Assembly: GCA_029821875.1 (NCBI GenBank)
Contig: JALGXW010000001.1
Coordinates: 62,001 to 126,000 of the forward strand
From: Candidatus Hebobacterum abditum
GTDB lineage: Bacteria; Armatimonadota; Hebobacteria; Hebobacterales; Hebobacteraceae
Length of the DNA stretch: 64,000 bases
Reading direction: 5' to 3'
The first letter of the stretch is position 1. Each line of letters opens with the position of its first letter. The translations under genes and the position numbers were made by a program. Positions 7,733 through 16,467 of the stretch are shown here, piece after piece. Under the pieces are notes generated by a model, which saw nothing but the letters and a program-made list of their open reading frames with translations, was not told where the DNA came from and did no database searches.

Positions 7733-9397
7733 CTACTCGTCCGGCCACTGGGCCGGTGATTCCGGCGCGGGGGACGGCTGCGGGCCCGGCTGCTGTTCCT
7801 CGAACGCCTGTTGCTGGGCCGCCAGTTCCTCTTCACGCTCGCGCTGTCGCTGCTCGTACCGGTCCATCCACTCCTTCTCTTCCTCTGCCAGCTCCTCTTC
7901 CCCGAGTCGCTCGAACGTTGAGCGAAGCTGGGCGTGAATGGATGGCACCTCCGTCACGTTGCCCGCGGCCGTGTACCACATCACGGCCTCCTCGGTTTCC
8001 CCAAGCTTCTCATAGGCTTGCCCCATTCCGAGGAGCGCCTGCGCGCGGCCGCTTGGAAGACGCTCGCCCAGACCTCTGCCCCAGGAGAGCGCGTTGTCGC
8101 TCTGCGCGTAGAACTCGGCTGCCTCTTCCCACTCGTTCTGCGAGGCCAGCAGCGTCGCCAGTTCATAGAACAAGGCCGCGGCGCCCAGGCCCCCGGCCTG
8201 CTGCGCCTGAGGAACGGCATCTCGCAGAAGGGCCAGCGCCTCCTCCTGCCTGTTCTCGGTCAGCGCGCGGTAGGCCGACATCTCCTTGTCCACTATCTCG
8301 ATGTCCGCCCTGCCGGCCAGGTCCGCCACGTACTCCCCCCACACTCTGTCGCGCTGCCGGTTCGCGAAGTCACTGAGAAGCTGCTCCTTGTTCTGCTCGA
8401 AGTCCTCGGGCAGCTGTCGGCTTCGCTCCTCGAGCTTCACGATCTCATACCCCTGGGGGCCCTCGATCACCCCGCTCACCTCACCCGGCTGAAGGGAGAA
8501 GACGGCCCGGTCCCACTCGGCGGGCAGCCAGCCCGGGCGCATGCCCTCCATCAGGCCTCCTGTCTGCTCGGCCTCCGGGTCGTCGGACTCGGACTTGGCC
8601 AGCGCCGCGAAGTTCGCCCCCTGGTTCACCTGGGCGAGCAGCTCCTCTGCTCTCTCCCGCGCTTGCTCCTCAGTGCGTTCGTCCCCGCCAGCCGGTCGCA
8701 GCGAAACCAGAATCCGGCGCAGTGTCGCCGCGTCGTAAGACTGGAGCAGGTCCTCCTCTGTCACCGACACCGGGCCGACGACGGACTGCTGGAGCCTCTC
8801 GATCGTCATGTCGTTGCGCAGGCCGCTGGCCGGGTCCGTGTACGTCTCGAGACGCCACTTCCTGAACTGCCGCTCACTCATCGTGTCGCCCTGGCGCGCC
8901 ACTCTGTTCTCGGCATCGGCCGCCACCTGCACCAGATACTGCTCCAGGGCTTCTCGCTGCAGTTGGCTCTTGTAGTAAGCCAGCTCCTGGTCGATCATAT
9001 CCTGCACACGCTGCTTCACCTCGCCCTTGGAAACCGACACGCCTAGCCTTCCCGCCTGCTGGAGGAGGATCTCTTGCTCGACTGCTTGGCCCATGGCGTC
9101 CAGCCGAAACCGCCAGAGCGTCTCCATCCCTAAGGGCTGACCCGCGGCCGCGTAGTACTGGAGCAGCTGAGTCGTGCCCCGTTCGAAGAGCCGGTCGGCC
9201 GTGGACTTGGGAACGACTTCATCGTTGACGCGCGCGAGCACTTGCGCACCGGCTCCCCCGCCACCGCCTTCCTCGCGCGTTGGGATCCTGGCCTGACTGA
9301 AGAGCAGTGGCAGCCCTATGATGAACGCGAGGAGCAATGCCCAGAGAGCTATTCGAAGCTGGACGGCGAAGCGCCGTCGCATGCGCTGGATTGACAT
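7733..9397 (-). CDS. Membrane-anchored SurA/PpiC-type peptidyl-prolyl isomerase with C-terminal TPRs
   Basis: Protein of 554 residues. One N-terminal TM anchor (about 14-34) leads to a SurA-like N-domain (about 50-220), with a VNDEVVPKS segment typical of these chaperones. A parvulin rotamase domain follows (about 225-335: RRILVSLRP, SDDPEAEQTGGLMEGMRPG and VSGVIEGPQGYEIVKLEER). After it come TPR-like helices (about 375-500) and a Glu/Gln/Pro-rich coiled coil. The layout resembles PpiD, acting on the outer side of the membrane on newly secreted proteins. The added TPR region is unusual. The gene is 8 bases downstream of the coiled-coil gene. Confidence 0.85.
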   Translation of the reverse strand: MSIQRMRRRFAVQLRIALWALLLAFIIGLPLLFSQARIPTREEGGGGGAGAQVLARVNDEVVPKSTADRLFERGTTQLLQYYAAAGQPLGMETLWRFRLDAMGQAVEQEILLQQAGRLGVSVSKGEVKQRVQDMIDQELAYYKSQLQREALEQYLVQVAADAENRVARQGDTMSERQFRKWRLETYTDPASGLRNDMTIERLQQSVVGPVSVTEEDLLQSYDAATLRRILVSLRPAGGDERTEEQARERAEELLAQVNQGANFAALAKSESDDPEAEQTGGLMEGMRPGWLPAEWDRAVFSLQPGEVSGVIEGPQGYEIVKLEERSRQLPEDFEQNKEQLLSDFANRQRDRVWGEYVADLAGRADIEIVDKEMSAYRALTENRQEEALALLRDAVPQAQQAGGLGAAALFYELATLLASQNEWEEAAEFYAQSDNALSWGRGLGERLPSGRAQALLGMGQAYEKLGETEEAVMWYTAAGNVTEVPSIHAQLRSTFERLGEEELAEEEKEWMDRYEQRQREREEELAAQQQAFEEQQPGPQPSPAPESPAQWPDE

Positions 9398-9405
9398 CGG
9401 TGACT

Positions 9406-9891
9406 CTAACCTTCCTCCGACTGGTCTCTATCTTCCTCGGCCTCTTCGGGCCCGGTGCTCAGGCGCTCCCGTGCGGTCCGCACGGCGCCGAGTATGCGGG
9501 TGACATACTCCTCGAGGTTCGCGAGCACACGGGTAGCATACCCTTCTGCGCTGCGCCGTATCTCGGCCGCTTCGGTGGTGGCTCGCTGGATTATCTCCTC
9601 CGCCTGCTCGGTTGCACGTCGCACCACTTCGTCGTTCGACACGAGGAGAGCCGCCTGCTCTCGCGCCTCTTCGAGCAAGCGCTGCCGCTCGGCCTCGGCG
9701 CTCTCGAGAATCTGCTCGCGCTCCTGCGCAACCCGATTCGCCGCCTTGATCTCGTCCGGCAGGGCCGCGCGGACGCGGTTGACCTGTGCAAAGAAGCGGT
9801 CGAGATCAAATCCCCATGCGCGGTGCAGAAACTGCGGACGGCTCTCTTCCCCCATCCGCTCGAGTTCTTCCAGCCGCTCTAGGATTTCGAT
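9406..9891 (-). CDS. Coiled-coil DivIVA-like protein downstream of coaD; probable AUC start
   Basis: Long charged coiled coil (EQILESAEAERQRLLEEA, QAEEIIQRATTEAAEIR) like the DivIVA- or ATP-synthase-b-like proteins that follow coaD in several Gram-positive-type lineages. The conserved N-terminus IEILERLEELERM has no ATG, GTG or TTG before it in the coding frame. A strong AAAGGAGG site lies seven bases upstream of an ATC codon at 9891-9889, giving 161 residues. The fallback is the ATG at 9855 (149 residues), which has only a weak ribosome site and loses the conserved helix. With the ATC start the gene overlaps the coaD stop by 13 bases, which suggests translational coupling. Confidence 0.72.
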   Translation of the reverse strand: MEILERLEELERMGEESRPQFLHRAWGFDLDRFFAQVNRVRAALPDEIKAANRVAQEREQILESAEAERQRLLEEAREQAALLVSNDEVVRRATEQAEEIIQRATTEAAEIRRSAEGYATRVLANLEEYVTRILGAVRTARERLSTGPEEAEEDRDQSEEG

Positions 9892-10400
9892 GGGGATCCC
9901 TCCTTTCCACCGGAGCCCTTTCCCCGGTCCAGCCGCTCCTTCAGTCTTCGCCCAACACTGGGCGGGACGAACTCGGCGACATCCCCTCCGAAGCGCGCGA
10001 TCTCGGCCACTATGCTCGCGCTCACGTAGTGGTACTGCGGCGCGGGAGTGAAGAATACCGTCTCTACCTCTGGCGCCAGCGCGCGATTCGTCGAGGCCAT
10101 CTGCAGCTCGAACTCGAAGTCGGACACGGCCCGCAGTCCCCGAACGATGACCTCTGCTCCGACCTCTCGAGCGAAATCGACCACCAGCCCCGGTGCCACA
10201 GCGACAGCGACGTTCGGGAACTCCTTGCACTCTTCGCGGAGCATCTCCGCTCTCTCTTCGAGAGAGAAGAGCGGCGTCTTTCTTGGGTTCACCGAGACTG
10301 CGACGATCACCTTGTCAAACAGCGACGCCGCGCGGCGTACCACGTCAAGATGACCGTAAGTCACGGGATCGAACGTGCCTGCATAGAGCGCTGTCGCCAC
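9879..10400 (-). CDS. coaD: Phosphopantetheine adenylyltransferase
   Basis: Fourth step of coenzyme A synthesis: ATP plus 4'-phosphopantetheine to dephospho-CoA. The nucleotidyltransferase motif TFDPVTYGHLDVVRRA (with the T/HxGH-type GH at residues 16-17) is at the N-terminus. VNPRKTPLFSLEER, IVRGLRAVSDFEFELQM and the C-terminal YVSASIVAEIARFGGDV are all diagnostic. Length (173) is normal with a short Gly/Lys/Ser tail. The start is GTG at 10400, supported by GGAGGTTTCAGAA upstream. It lies 27 bases after rsmD, the usual bacterial rsmD-coaD pairing. Confidence 0.96.
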   Translation of the reverse strand: MATALYAGTFDPVTYGHLDVVRRAASLFDKVIVAVSVNPRKTPLFSLEERAEMLREECKEFPNVAVAVAPGLVVDFAREVGAEVIVRGLRAVSDFEFELQMASTNRALAPEVETVFFTPAPQYHYVSASIVAEIARFGGDVAEFVPPSVGRRLKERLDRGKGSGGKEGSPSKS

Positions 10401-10427
10401 TTCTGAAACCTCCGTGGGCGTGATAGC

Positions 10428-11021
10428 TCAGCCCGGCTCTGTCGGCCGCGACCCGTCTCCCGCTTGGGCCTCCCGGCGGTAGAGGTCCACGACCGTTTCG
10501 CCGTACCTCATGCTCCTCATTCTTTCAAAGTCCCCCGCCCGCGGGCCCGGGTCCTCATGGCGCGACCGCTCGACCACGATGAGTCCGTCGCCAGCCACCA
10601 TCTCGGGCCACTGGCTCAGTCTCGCGATCGCCCCGCCGAGATCTCCGCTTCCATACGGTGGATCCACGAAAACGATGTCGAAGCTGGCTCTCTCCCGCCT
10701 CAATATGGCGAGCCCTCGCTCCACGGGAGCGATTATAACCCGGACTCGGCCCTCAAATCCACACCGCCCGGCGTTCTCTTCGATAACGCGCCCGGCGGGC
10801 CGATGGGACTCGACAAAGGTCGCGTGCGCGGCCCCTCGACTGATGGCTTCGAGCCCTACCGTGCCGGCACCGGCAAAGAGATCCAGGAACCGAGCGCCCA
10901 CGACCGACTCGCCGAGCGCGGCAAAGAAGCTCTCTCGGACGCGATCCGCTGTTGGCCGGAGCTCGCGGCCCCGCAGAGAGCGCAGCACTCGTCCCTTCGC
11001 CGATCCGGCTATTATCCGCAT
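10428..11021 (-). CDS. rsmD: 16S rRNA (guanine966-N2)-methyltransferase
   Basis: SAM-dependent methyltransferase of 197 residues. RIIAGSAKGR at the start and RPTADRVRESFF are RsmD signatures. The SAM loop is LDLFAGAGTVGLEA (about 46-59) and the catalytic motif is DPPY (about 119-122). It is encoded 3 bases after recG and upstream of coaD, a common gene order. The C-terminus has a short hydrophilic extension. Confidence 0.95.
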   Translation of the reverse strand: MRIIAGSAKGRVLRSLRGRELRPTADRVRESFFAALGESVVGARFLDLFAGAGTVGLEAISRGAAHATFVESHRPAGRVIEENAGRCGFEGRVRVIIAPVERGLAILRRERASFDIVFVDPPYGSGDLGGAIARLSQWPEMVAGDGLIVVERSRHEDPGPRAGDFERMRSMRYGETVVDLYRREAQAGDGSRPTEPG

Positions 11022-11024
11022 GGC

Positions 11025-13610
11025 TCAGCCAACCGCCCGCTCCATGCGGGCACGCAGCTGGGCGACCTGCTCTCGCAGCGCGGCGTGGTCGGGGCCAGCC
11101 AGGTCTGGCTGCTGTTCGATCAGCCGGAAGGCCGCTGCCCGCGCCTCCTCCAGCGTCCTGACATCCCGAGCCATGCGCGCGAACCGCAACTCGGGCACGC
11201 CGTGTTGCCGTGTTCCGTAGAACTCCCCCGGCCCTCGCAGCAGCAGGTCTTGCTCCGCAATCGCGAACCCATCGCTGGTGTCGAGCAGCACCCTGAGCCG
11301 AGACCGCGCCTGGCCGAGAGACTCATCCCCGGCGGGCATGAGGCGCGGCGACGGGTTGTACTTGCGGTCGCTGACGAGAATGCAGTGAGACTCCTGCCCG
11401 CCCCGGCCCACTCGGCCTCGCAGCTGATGCAGCTGCGCCAGGCCGAAGCGCTCGGCATTGAGGACGAGCATCACGGTGGCGTTGGGCACGTCGACCCCGA
11501 CCTCTATGACAGTGGTCGCGCAGAGTACGGACTTCTCGCCCGCGCGAAAGGACTCCATCACAGCATCCTTCTCGGCAACGGGCATCGCCCCATGGAGCAG
11601 CCCGACATCGAGGTCGGGGAAGACGTCGCGCCCCAACTCCTCGGCGAGCTTGGTGGCGGCCTCGGCCTGCAGCTTCTCCGATTCCTCGACCAGAGGGCAG
11701 ACGATGTATGCTTGGCGGCCCTCGGCCGACTGCGCCCCCACGAATTCGTATGCTTCGGTCAGGCTCTGCAATGGCATCCAGCGGGTCAGGACGGGCCTGC
11801 GCCCCGGCGGCATCTCGTCGAGGATCGATATGTCGAGATCACCATAGAGCGTCATGGCCAGAGTCCGTGGTATGGGGGTGGCCGTCATCACCAGCATGTC
11901 CGGCTGCCTCCCCTTCGTGAGCAGTTCTGCCCTCTGCCTCACACCGAACCGGTGTTGCTCGTCCACGATCACGAGGCCCAGGCTGTCGAACTCAACTCCC
12001 TCTTGAATGAGAGCATGTGTTCCGACCACCACCTGCGCCTGTCCGCCTGCAATGCGAACGCCGGCCTTCTGTTTGTCCCGCCCTCGGAGTGAACCAGTGA
12101 GCAGCTCCAGGCGAACGCCGAGGGCGCCCAACATCCTCGATAGCACCAGGTAGTGCTGCTCCGCCAGCAACTCCGTGGGCGCCATGAGCGCTCCCTGGTA
12201 CCCGCTCTGCAGGGCAATGAGCAGGGCGGCCGCTGCGACTACGGTCTTCCCGGACCCCACATCCCCCTGGACCATGCGCGACATCGGCTGGTCTGCCGCC
12301 ATGTCGGCCGCCACCTCGGCGATGACGCGCTGTTGAGCCCGCGTGAGGGAGAAGGGAAGGACTTCCTCGAGCATGGCGACCATGTCCCCGCGCGGCTCCA
12401 TGCTGATGCCGGAACCGGGGCGCTGCATCGCTGCCTTCCGTTGGGCGAGCGCGAGCTGCAGTGTCAGCAACTCCTCGAACACGAGCCGCCGCTGGGCCTT
12501 TTCCTTCGCCTCGGTGCTGGCCGGCCAGTGGATGGCGCGAAGGGCCTCCGGCAGGCCAAGCAGCCTCTGCCGCTGCAGCAGAGACTCTGGCAACGGGTCA
12601 GGTATATCGCCCGGCATCTCGTCGAGGATTCTGCGAAGGGCTGGCCGCAGCTGGCCCTGGTAGACGCCATCGGTTAGGGGATACACCGGCACCAGCGTGC
12701 CCGGCGCTACATCTTCGGCAGGCAGGAGCTTCTGAGAGCCGCTGTGCTGGATCTCGATGTGAGGCCCGGCCCGCCGCACGGCGCCTTCCACGAGCAGTCG
12801 CGTCCCTTCGGCGTAGTTGAGTGCCAGGGGAGATGCGAGGATCGCTTTCGAGCGGCGTCCGTGCCGGGGAACGCGAGCGAACGATGTCACCCAGGCCTTC
12901 CCGCTGCCGTCTTGGATCTCGAGCGCGTAGCGCATCAGACGGAAGCTGCGGCCCTCCCGAGTCACGGCCTGGTCCCTTGCGCCGGCCTCGGCGACGACTG
13001 CGGCCCTCTCTCCGTCGGCCAGATCGGCGATGCGCTTGACCAGCACATAGTCGCGCGGCACATGGTAGAGCAGGTCTCGCCTCGTCTCTATGCCGAGCTT
13101 CCGCAGCCGCTGAATCCACGCCAAGCTGCGGTACCGACCCTGCGCGAGCGGCGCATCGAGGTAGGAGGTGGTGGGATGGCTCTCGTCTGCAGGCTCCGTG
13201 GCCGGGGGGGCTCCCCCCGCCGCCCTCGTGCCCGAGCGTCTGTTGGAGGGGCTGCGCGCTCGCGAATGAGCTGCTCCCCGGCGAGAGTGGGTCGCGCGAG
13301 CGGGTGCCCGTGCGCGCGGCCGCGCTGGACGCAGAGCTTCTGCCAGTTCGGTCAGAAGCTGCTGGGCCTCGTCCACGGAGGCGCGGCGCGCCCGACCGTC
13401 GGCGGATTGGTAGGCGGCGAGTGTTGCCTCGACGCGCGAGACGACTGCTTCCTCGCCGGGATCGGTGAGCGCGGTCCGAGCGCGCTCGGCCCAGGCTCGA
13501 ACATACTCGCCGAGGCTATGCCCGATCACGGCCGTGTCGCGGTATCCCTCGCGCATCTCCACCTCGAGAGGGCCGGCAAGGGCGCGCACTATCTCCTCAG
13601 TCCCACGCAT
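11025..13610 (-). CDS. recG: ATP-dependent DNA helicase RecG with long N-terminal extension
   Basis: Remodels stalled replication forks and Holliday junctions. An OB-fold wedge domain (roughly 190-330) precedes the helicase. Walker A is GDVGSGKT near residue 450 and the Walker B box is DEQH near 548. Motif VI is QLRGRVGRGGQESHC, and the C-terminal MARDVRTLEEAR region is typical. I use the ATG at 13610 (MRGTEEIV), giving 861 residues; the frame stays open to 13688 but the extra residues look non-coding. E. coli RecG has about 690 residues. The excess is an N-terminal helical part plus an Arg/Pro/Ser-rich linker around residues 120-160. Confidence 0.93.
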   Translation of the reverse strand: MRGTEEIVRALAGPLEVEMREGYRDTAVIGHSLGEYVRAWAERARTALTDPGEEAVVSRVEATLAAYQSADGRARRASVDEAQQLLTELAEALRPARPRARAPARATHSRRGAAHSRARSPSNRRSGTRAAGGAPPATEPADESHPTTSYLDAPLAQGRYRSLAWIQRLRKLGIETRRDLLYHVPRDYVLVKRIADLADGERAAVVAEAGARDQAVTREGRSFRLMRYALEIQDGSGKAWVTSFARVPRHGRRSKAILASPLALNYAEGTRLLVEGAVRRAGPHIEIQHSGSQKLLPAEDVAPGTLVPVYPLTDGVYQGQLRPALRRILDEMPGDIPDPLPESLLQRQRLLGLPEALRAIHWPASTEAKEKAQRRLVFEELLTLQLALAQRKAAMQRPGSGISMEPRGDMVAMLEEVLPFSLTRAQQRVIAEVAADMAADQPMSRMVQGDVGSGKTVVAAAALLIALQSGYQGALMAPTELLAEQHYLVLSRMLGALGVRLELLTGSLRGRDKQKAGVRIAGGQAQVVVGTHALIQEGVEFDSLGLVIVDEQHRFGVRQRAELLTKGRQPDMLVMTATPIPRTLAMTLYGDLDISILDEMPPGRRPVLTRWMPLQSLTEAYEFVGAQSAEGRQAYIVCPLVEESEKLQAEAATKLAEELGRDVFPDLDVGLLHGAMPVAEKDAVMESFRAGEKSVLCATTVIEVGVDVPNATVMLVLNAERFGLAQLHQLRGRVGRGGQESHCILVSDRKYNPSPRLMPAGDESLGQARSRLRVLLDTSDGFAIAEQDLLLRGPGEFYGTRQHGVPELRFARMARDVRTLEEARAAAFRLIEQQPDLAGPDHAALREQVAQLRARMERAVG

Positions 13611-13721
13611 CGGATCACTGCCTAAGCTATCACATGGGGCCTGCGAGCGGCAAGCGACTGTGCGCCCGGGGGCGCGACCATCCGCCACTCGGGTGGGTCT
13701 AACCTACTGCAGCGGCGACGG

Positions 13722-14882
13722 TTGATTCCCAGTCTTGATCGCTGCAGGTGGGATGGAGAAGTGGTCGGTCTCTTGGTGCACACATCATCCGCAGCCATTC
13801 GCTGTCTGGGCTTCGCCCTATTCGCCTCCTTCTGGCTACTCGCGGCGGGCAGGCCGCAGTGCATGGCCCAGTCCTCATTGTTCGCCACCCCTCCCGAACC
13901 TCCGGGGGGCACATCGGCCGAAGGGGCCCGTTCCGCCGGCAAGCTGCGGGTCGAATCCTTCTGGATCGAGCTCAGTTGGGCGAGATCAAGGGCCGAGGTC
14001 TCCACTGTCGGCCTGAGGCTTGGAATTCGCCTCTCATCGGTCCCCGACGGCTGGCTTCAGATCGCCGCGCGCGTGCCTGAAGGCTACCGGGTCTCCCGGC
14101 ACGTGGCAGGTGAATGGGTGCCGTTCTACCTCATGACCCACAGTCCGGAAGCGGAGGTGGAACTGCGGCTGCAGCAGTGCGCCTCCGAGCCAGGGATGGT
14201 GGAGTTCCCATTGGTGATCCAGGTTGGCGCCTGGCACCAGTGGCTGCGGGTGTACTTGCGCGGCTCGCCGGACGGCCAGGCTGCCGCTGCCGTTCTCACC
14301 GATAGCAGGGGCCAGCCGCTGTGGTTTCGCGGCTCTCAGACTCGAGCGTCCGTGGGCGCTCCTACGAGCTTCTGGACGTTGCCGACCCGGGTCGGCGAGT
14401 CGCTCGTCTTCGCCTCCGAAGTTCTCGGCGTACACATCGAGATGCCCGGGTACCTGAGTCCCTGGTGTGGCATAAGCACCTCGCCTGCGAGTCTCGACAG
14501 TCTGCTCAGCCAGGTCTGCCACTACGCGGGCTGCGCGGCTCGGCGAGTCGACGACCGGCGCTACGTGGTCGACTTCGTCGAGACCTATCGGGGCGCGCCG
14601 GACGCCTCCTGGTTTGTCGTCAAGGAAGGTCAGCGCCTGCGCTACCACGCGGAAGACGCCCCTGCGACGGCGCTGCTGCCGGCTCTCGTTGAGATCGCAG
14701 GAGAGATGATGGGCGACTCCCCGGACCTCGTCTGGCCGCGGGTGAACCACACCTGGAAGGGCGGCTTCCTCGGGGTGCTCGCAAGTGTCTGCGATAACGC
14801 AGTGCCCCCGCTGCAGTGGGAGCCGCGCAATGGGGCGCACTACTTCGAGCTGGCGAGCAGACCCGCGCCGAACAGCCGATGA
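13722..14882 (+). CDS. Secreted hypothetical protein with a possible STN-like domain
   Basis: Not recognised as a family. A hydrophobic signal segment (CLGFALFASFWLLAAG) ends near residue 45. The start is uncertain: the annotated TTG or an in-frame GTG at 13761, which sits just after GGATGGAGAA. The middle (about 75-205) is beta-rich. The region around residues 225-290 (SLVFASEVLGVHIEMPGY, then PASLDSLLSQVCHYAGC and RRYVVDFV) follows the pattern of an STN/secretin N-domain: weak evidence, no known partner nearby. It is the first plus-strand gene after the recG chain and is followed by a GC-rich hairpin. Confidence 0.6.
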   Translation: MIPSLDRCRWDGEVVGLLVHTSSAAIRCLGFALFASFWLLAAGRPQCMAQSSLFATPPEPPGGTSAEGARSAGKLRVESFWIELSWARSRAEVSTVGLRLGIRLSSVPDGWLQIAARVPEGYRVSRHVAGEWVPFYLMTHSPEAEVELRLQQCASEPGMVEFPLVIQVGAWHQWLRVYLRGSPDGQAAAAVLTDSRGQPLWFRGSQTRASVGAPTSFWTLPTRVGESLVFASEVLGVHIEMPGYLSPWCGISTSPASLDSLLSQVCHYAGCAARRVDDRRYVVDFVETYRGAPDASWFVVKEGQRLRYHAEDAPATALLPALVEIAGEMMGDSPDLVWPRVNHTWKGGFLGVLASVCDNAVPPLQWEPRNGAHYFELASRPAPNSR

Positions 14883-14892
14883 ACCCGCCGGG

Positions 14893-14914
14893 GGAGAGCC
14901 TCGTCTGGCTCTCC
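14893..14914 (+). terminator. Hairpin after the secreted hypothetical gene
   Basis: Perfect 8-bp inverted repeat GGAGAGCC-TCGTCT-GGCTCTCC starting 11 bases after a stop codon. There is no T-run behind it, so it could act as a weak terminator or a 3'-end stabiliser. Confidence 0.4.
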
Positions 14915-15026
14915 GGAACCCAGCCGCCTCCCTGATGCACGTCGGCACGCGGCCGTGTGCCCGGCCGTGGACAGGTCCCGTGGCGGGCGCCCAGAATCTG
15001 CGCCCGGCCCCGAGGAGGAGGTCGAT

Positions 15027-15476
15027 ATGCGCGCTCTCATATCCTACGATACGCTCCACGGCAACACCGAGCAGATCGCACACGCGGTAGGAGAGGGACT
15101 CGAATCGGGGGCTGAGGTCGTCGTGAAGAAGATGGCGGACATGGGGCCGGACGATGTCCGTTCTGCCGACCTCCTGGTGGCCGGCTGCCCGGTGCATGCG
15201 TGGAACGTGTCGCGCGCGGCGCGCAGCTTCCTCAGGTCTCTGGGCGGCGAGCGATTCGACGGGAAGAAAGCCGCGGCCTTTGACACGAAGTTCCAGGGCT
15301 TCCTGGCGGGGAGCGCGGCGAAGAAGCTGGCGCGCGACCTCCAGAAGAGGGGCTTCCACGTGATCGCGCCTGCCGAGAGCTTCTTCGTGACCGGGATGGC
15401 AGGGCCGCTCAAGGAAGGAGAACTCGAGCGCGCGCGGGCGTTCGGCGCCACACTCGCGCGCGCGTCCGATAGCTAG
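15027..15476 (+). CDS. Flavodoxin-like protein
   Basis: FMN-binding electron carrier of 149 residues. The phosphate loop is SYDTLHGNTEQIA near residue 6, followed by DLLVAGCPVHAWNVS and KKAAAFDTKFQGF, typical of the flavodoxin/MenG-like fold. The ATG at 15027 has a strong GAGGAGGAG site five bases upstream; the longer open frame to 14955 has no such support. It is a stand-alone gene with hairpins on both sides. Its redox partners may be among the many ferredoxin proteins in the window, but this is only inference. Confidence 0.85.
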   Translation: MRALISYDTLHGNTEQIAHAVGEGLESGAEVVVKKMADMGPDDVRSADLLVAGCPVHAWNVSRAARSFLRSLGGERFDGKKAAAFDTKFQGFLAGSAAKKLARDLQKRGFHVIAPAESFFVTGMAGPLKEGELERARAFGATLARASDS

Positions 15477-15540
15477 CCGCGTCCCTGGCCCAGGGAGCCC
15501 ATCGCAGGACGCCGCCGGCTTCGTGTCGAAATCACGGGCG

Positions 15541-16467
15541 ATGAAGCTCCTTACCGCAGGTCTCCTTCTGGTCTCGCTGTTTGCCGGAGGCTCCGTCGCC
15601 CTCGCCCTCGACGAGTGCCCACGCGATGCCGTCGTCAGAATCGAGGCGGCCATAGACCCGAGCTCCGTCGGGCCGAGCCTGGCAAGCGAGCTTGCCGCGC
15701 GCGGGGCACACACTTCCTATGAGTCCGAGCTCGCGCGCCGCCTCAGAATCGGGAGCAGCGGCACAGGCTTCTTCGTGAACTCCGAGGGGGATATCGTCAC
15801 CAACGCCCATGTAGTGCTGAGCGGCGTGCGCCTCCGGGGACTGCACCTCACCCATGCCGAGTGGGATTCGATGACGCGACTGCTCGAGGTGGTGCGCGAC
15901 ATCTGGGTGACTGTCGGCGAGGGGAAGGAAGAACGCAGCTACCTCGCTGTGCCGATCGCGATCGCGGAGGGCGTTGACCTGGCAGTGCTGCGGATCGCTC
16001 GGCCGCCTGGCGACGAGACGAGGTTCCATCGCTTACGGATCGGCAGGACCGACCGTCTGGCCATCGGTTCGCCGGTCCGCTGCTGCAGCTTCGCTGAGAA
16101 TGAGTTCTGTGAAACGCAGGGGGAGGTTCTGGCCTTCGTGCATGGCCGAGCAGTATCCGAACGCCTTGAGACCGTGCGTCGCGTGCATCCATCGACAGGC
16201 GAGGAGATCATCACCGTCGGCGGGACGAGCCCGGGCCCCTTGAACCGCTTTCAGCACAGCGCCGCCGTCGGCCACGGCAGCAGCGGTGGTCCGCTGCTGG
16301 ACGAGGCGGGCAACGTGGTGGGTGTTGGATATGCCTACCTGTCTGACCATCGGCCGGGGGAGAACGGAAAGGCGGGTGCCGCCGGACTGAACATGGCGAT
16401 CGCGTCCAACGTCGTCAGGCAGTTCCTCATCGCTCACTCGATTCCATTCGAGGAGGCTCGGCCGTGA
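15541..16467 (+). CDS. Secreted trypsin-like serine protease
   Basis: Protein of 308 residues with a signal peptide (KLLTAGLLLVSLFAGGSVALA, cleavage near residue 23). The catalytic triad is visible: His90 in IVTNAHVV, Asp147 in VDLAVLRI and Ser249 in GSSGGPLL. It resembles HtrA/S1-type proteases but lacks a PDZ domain and has an insertion between the His and Asp segments. I use the ATG at 15541; a GTG at 15523 is in frame. The stop overlaps the next gene by four bases, so the two are translationally coupled. Confidence 0.85.
   Translation: MKLLTAGLLLVSLFAGGSVALALDECPRDAVVRIEAAIDPSSVGPSLASELAARGAHTSYESELARRLRIGSSGTGFFVNSEGDIVTNAHVVLSGVRLRGLHLTHAEWDSMTRLLEVVRDIWVTVGEGKEERSYLAVPIAIAEGVDLAVLRIARPPGDETRFHRLRIGRTDRLAIGSPVRCCSFAENEFCETQGEVLAFVHGRAVSERLETVRRVHPSTGEEIITVGGTSPGPLNRFQHSAAVGHGSSGGPLLDEAGNVVGVGYAYLSDHRPGENGKAGAAGLNMAIASNVVRQFLIAHSIPFEEARP

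Noticed and set aside
10464-12092. 542-codon open frame on the plus strand
   Set aside because: Antisense to rsmD and recG, both intact.
13624-13653. TTGCCG/TAGCTT pair before recG
   Set aside because: The -10 matches only three of six bases and would leave a seven-base leader; too weak to list.
14034-15713. 559-codon open frame on the minus strand
   Set aside because: It lies antisense to three plus-strand genes with recognised domains or signal peptides, including the flavodoxin, and has no family features.
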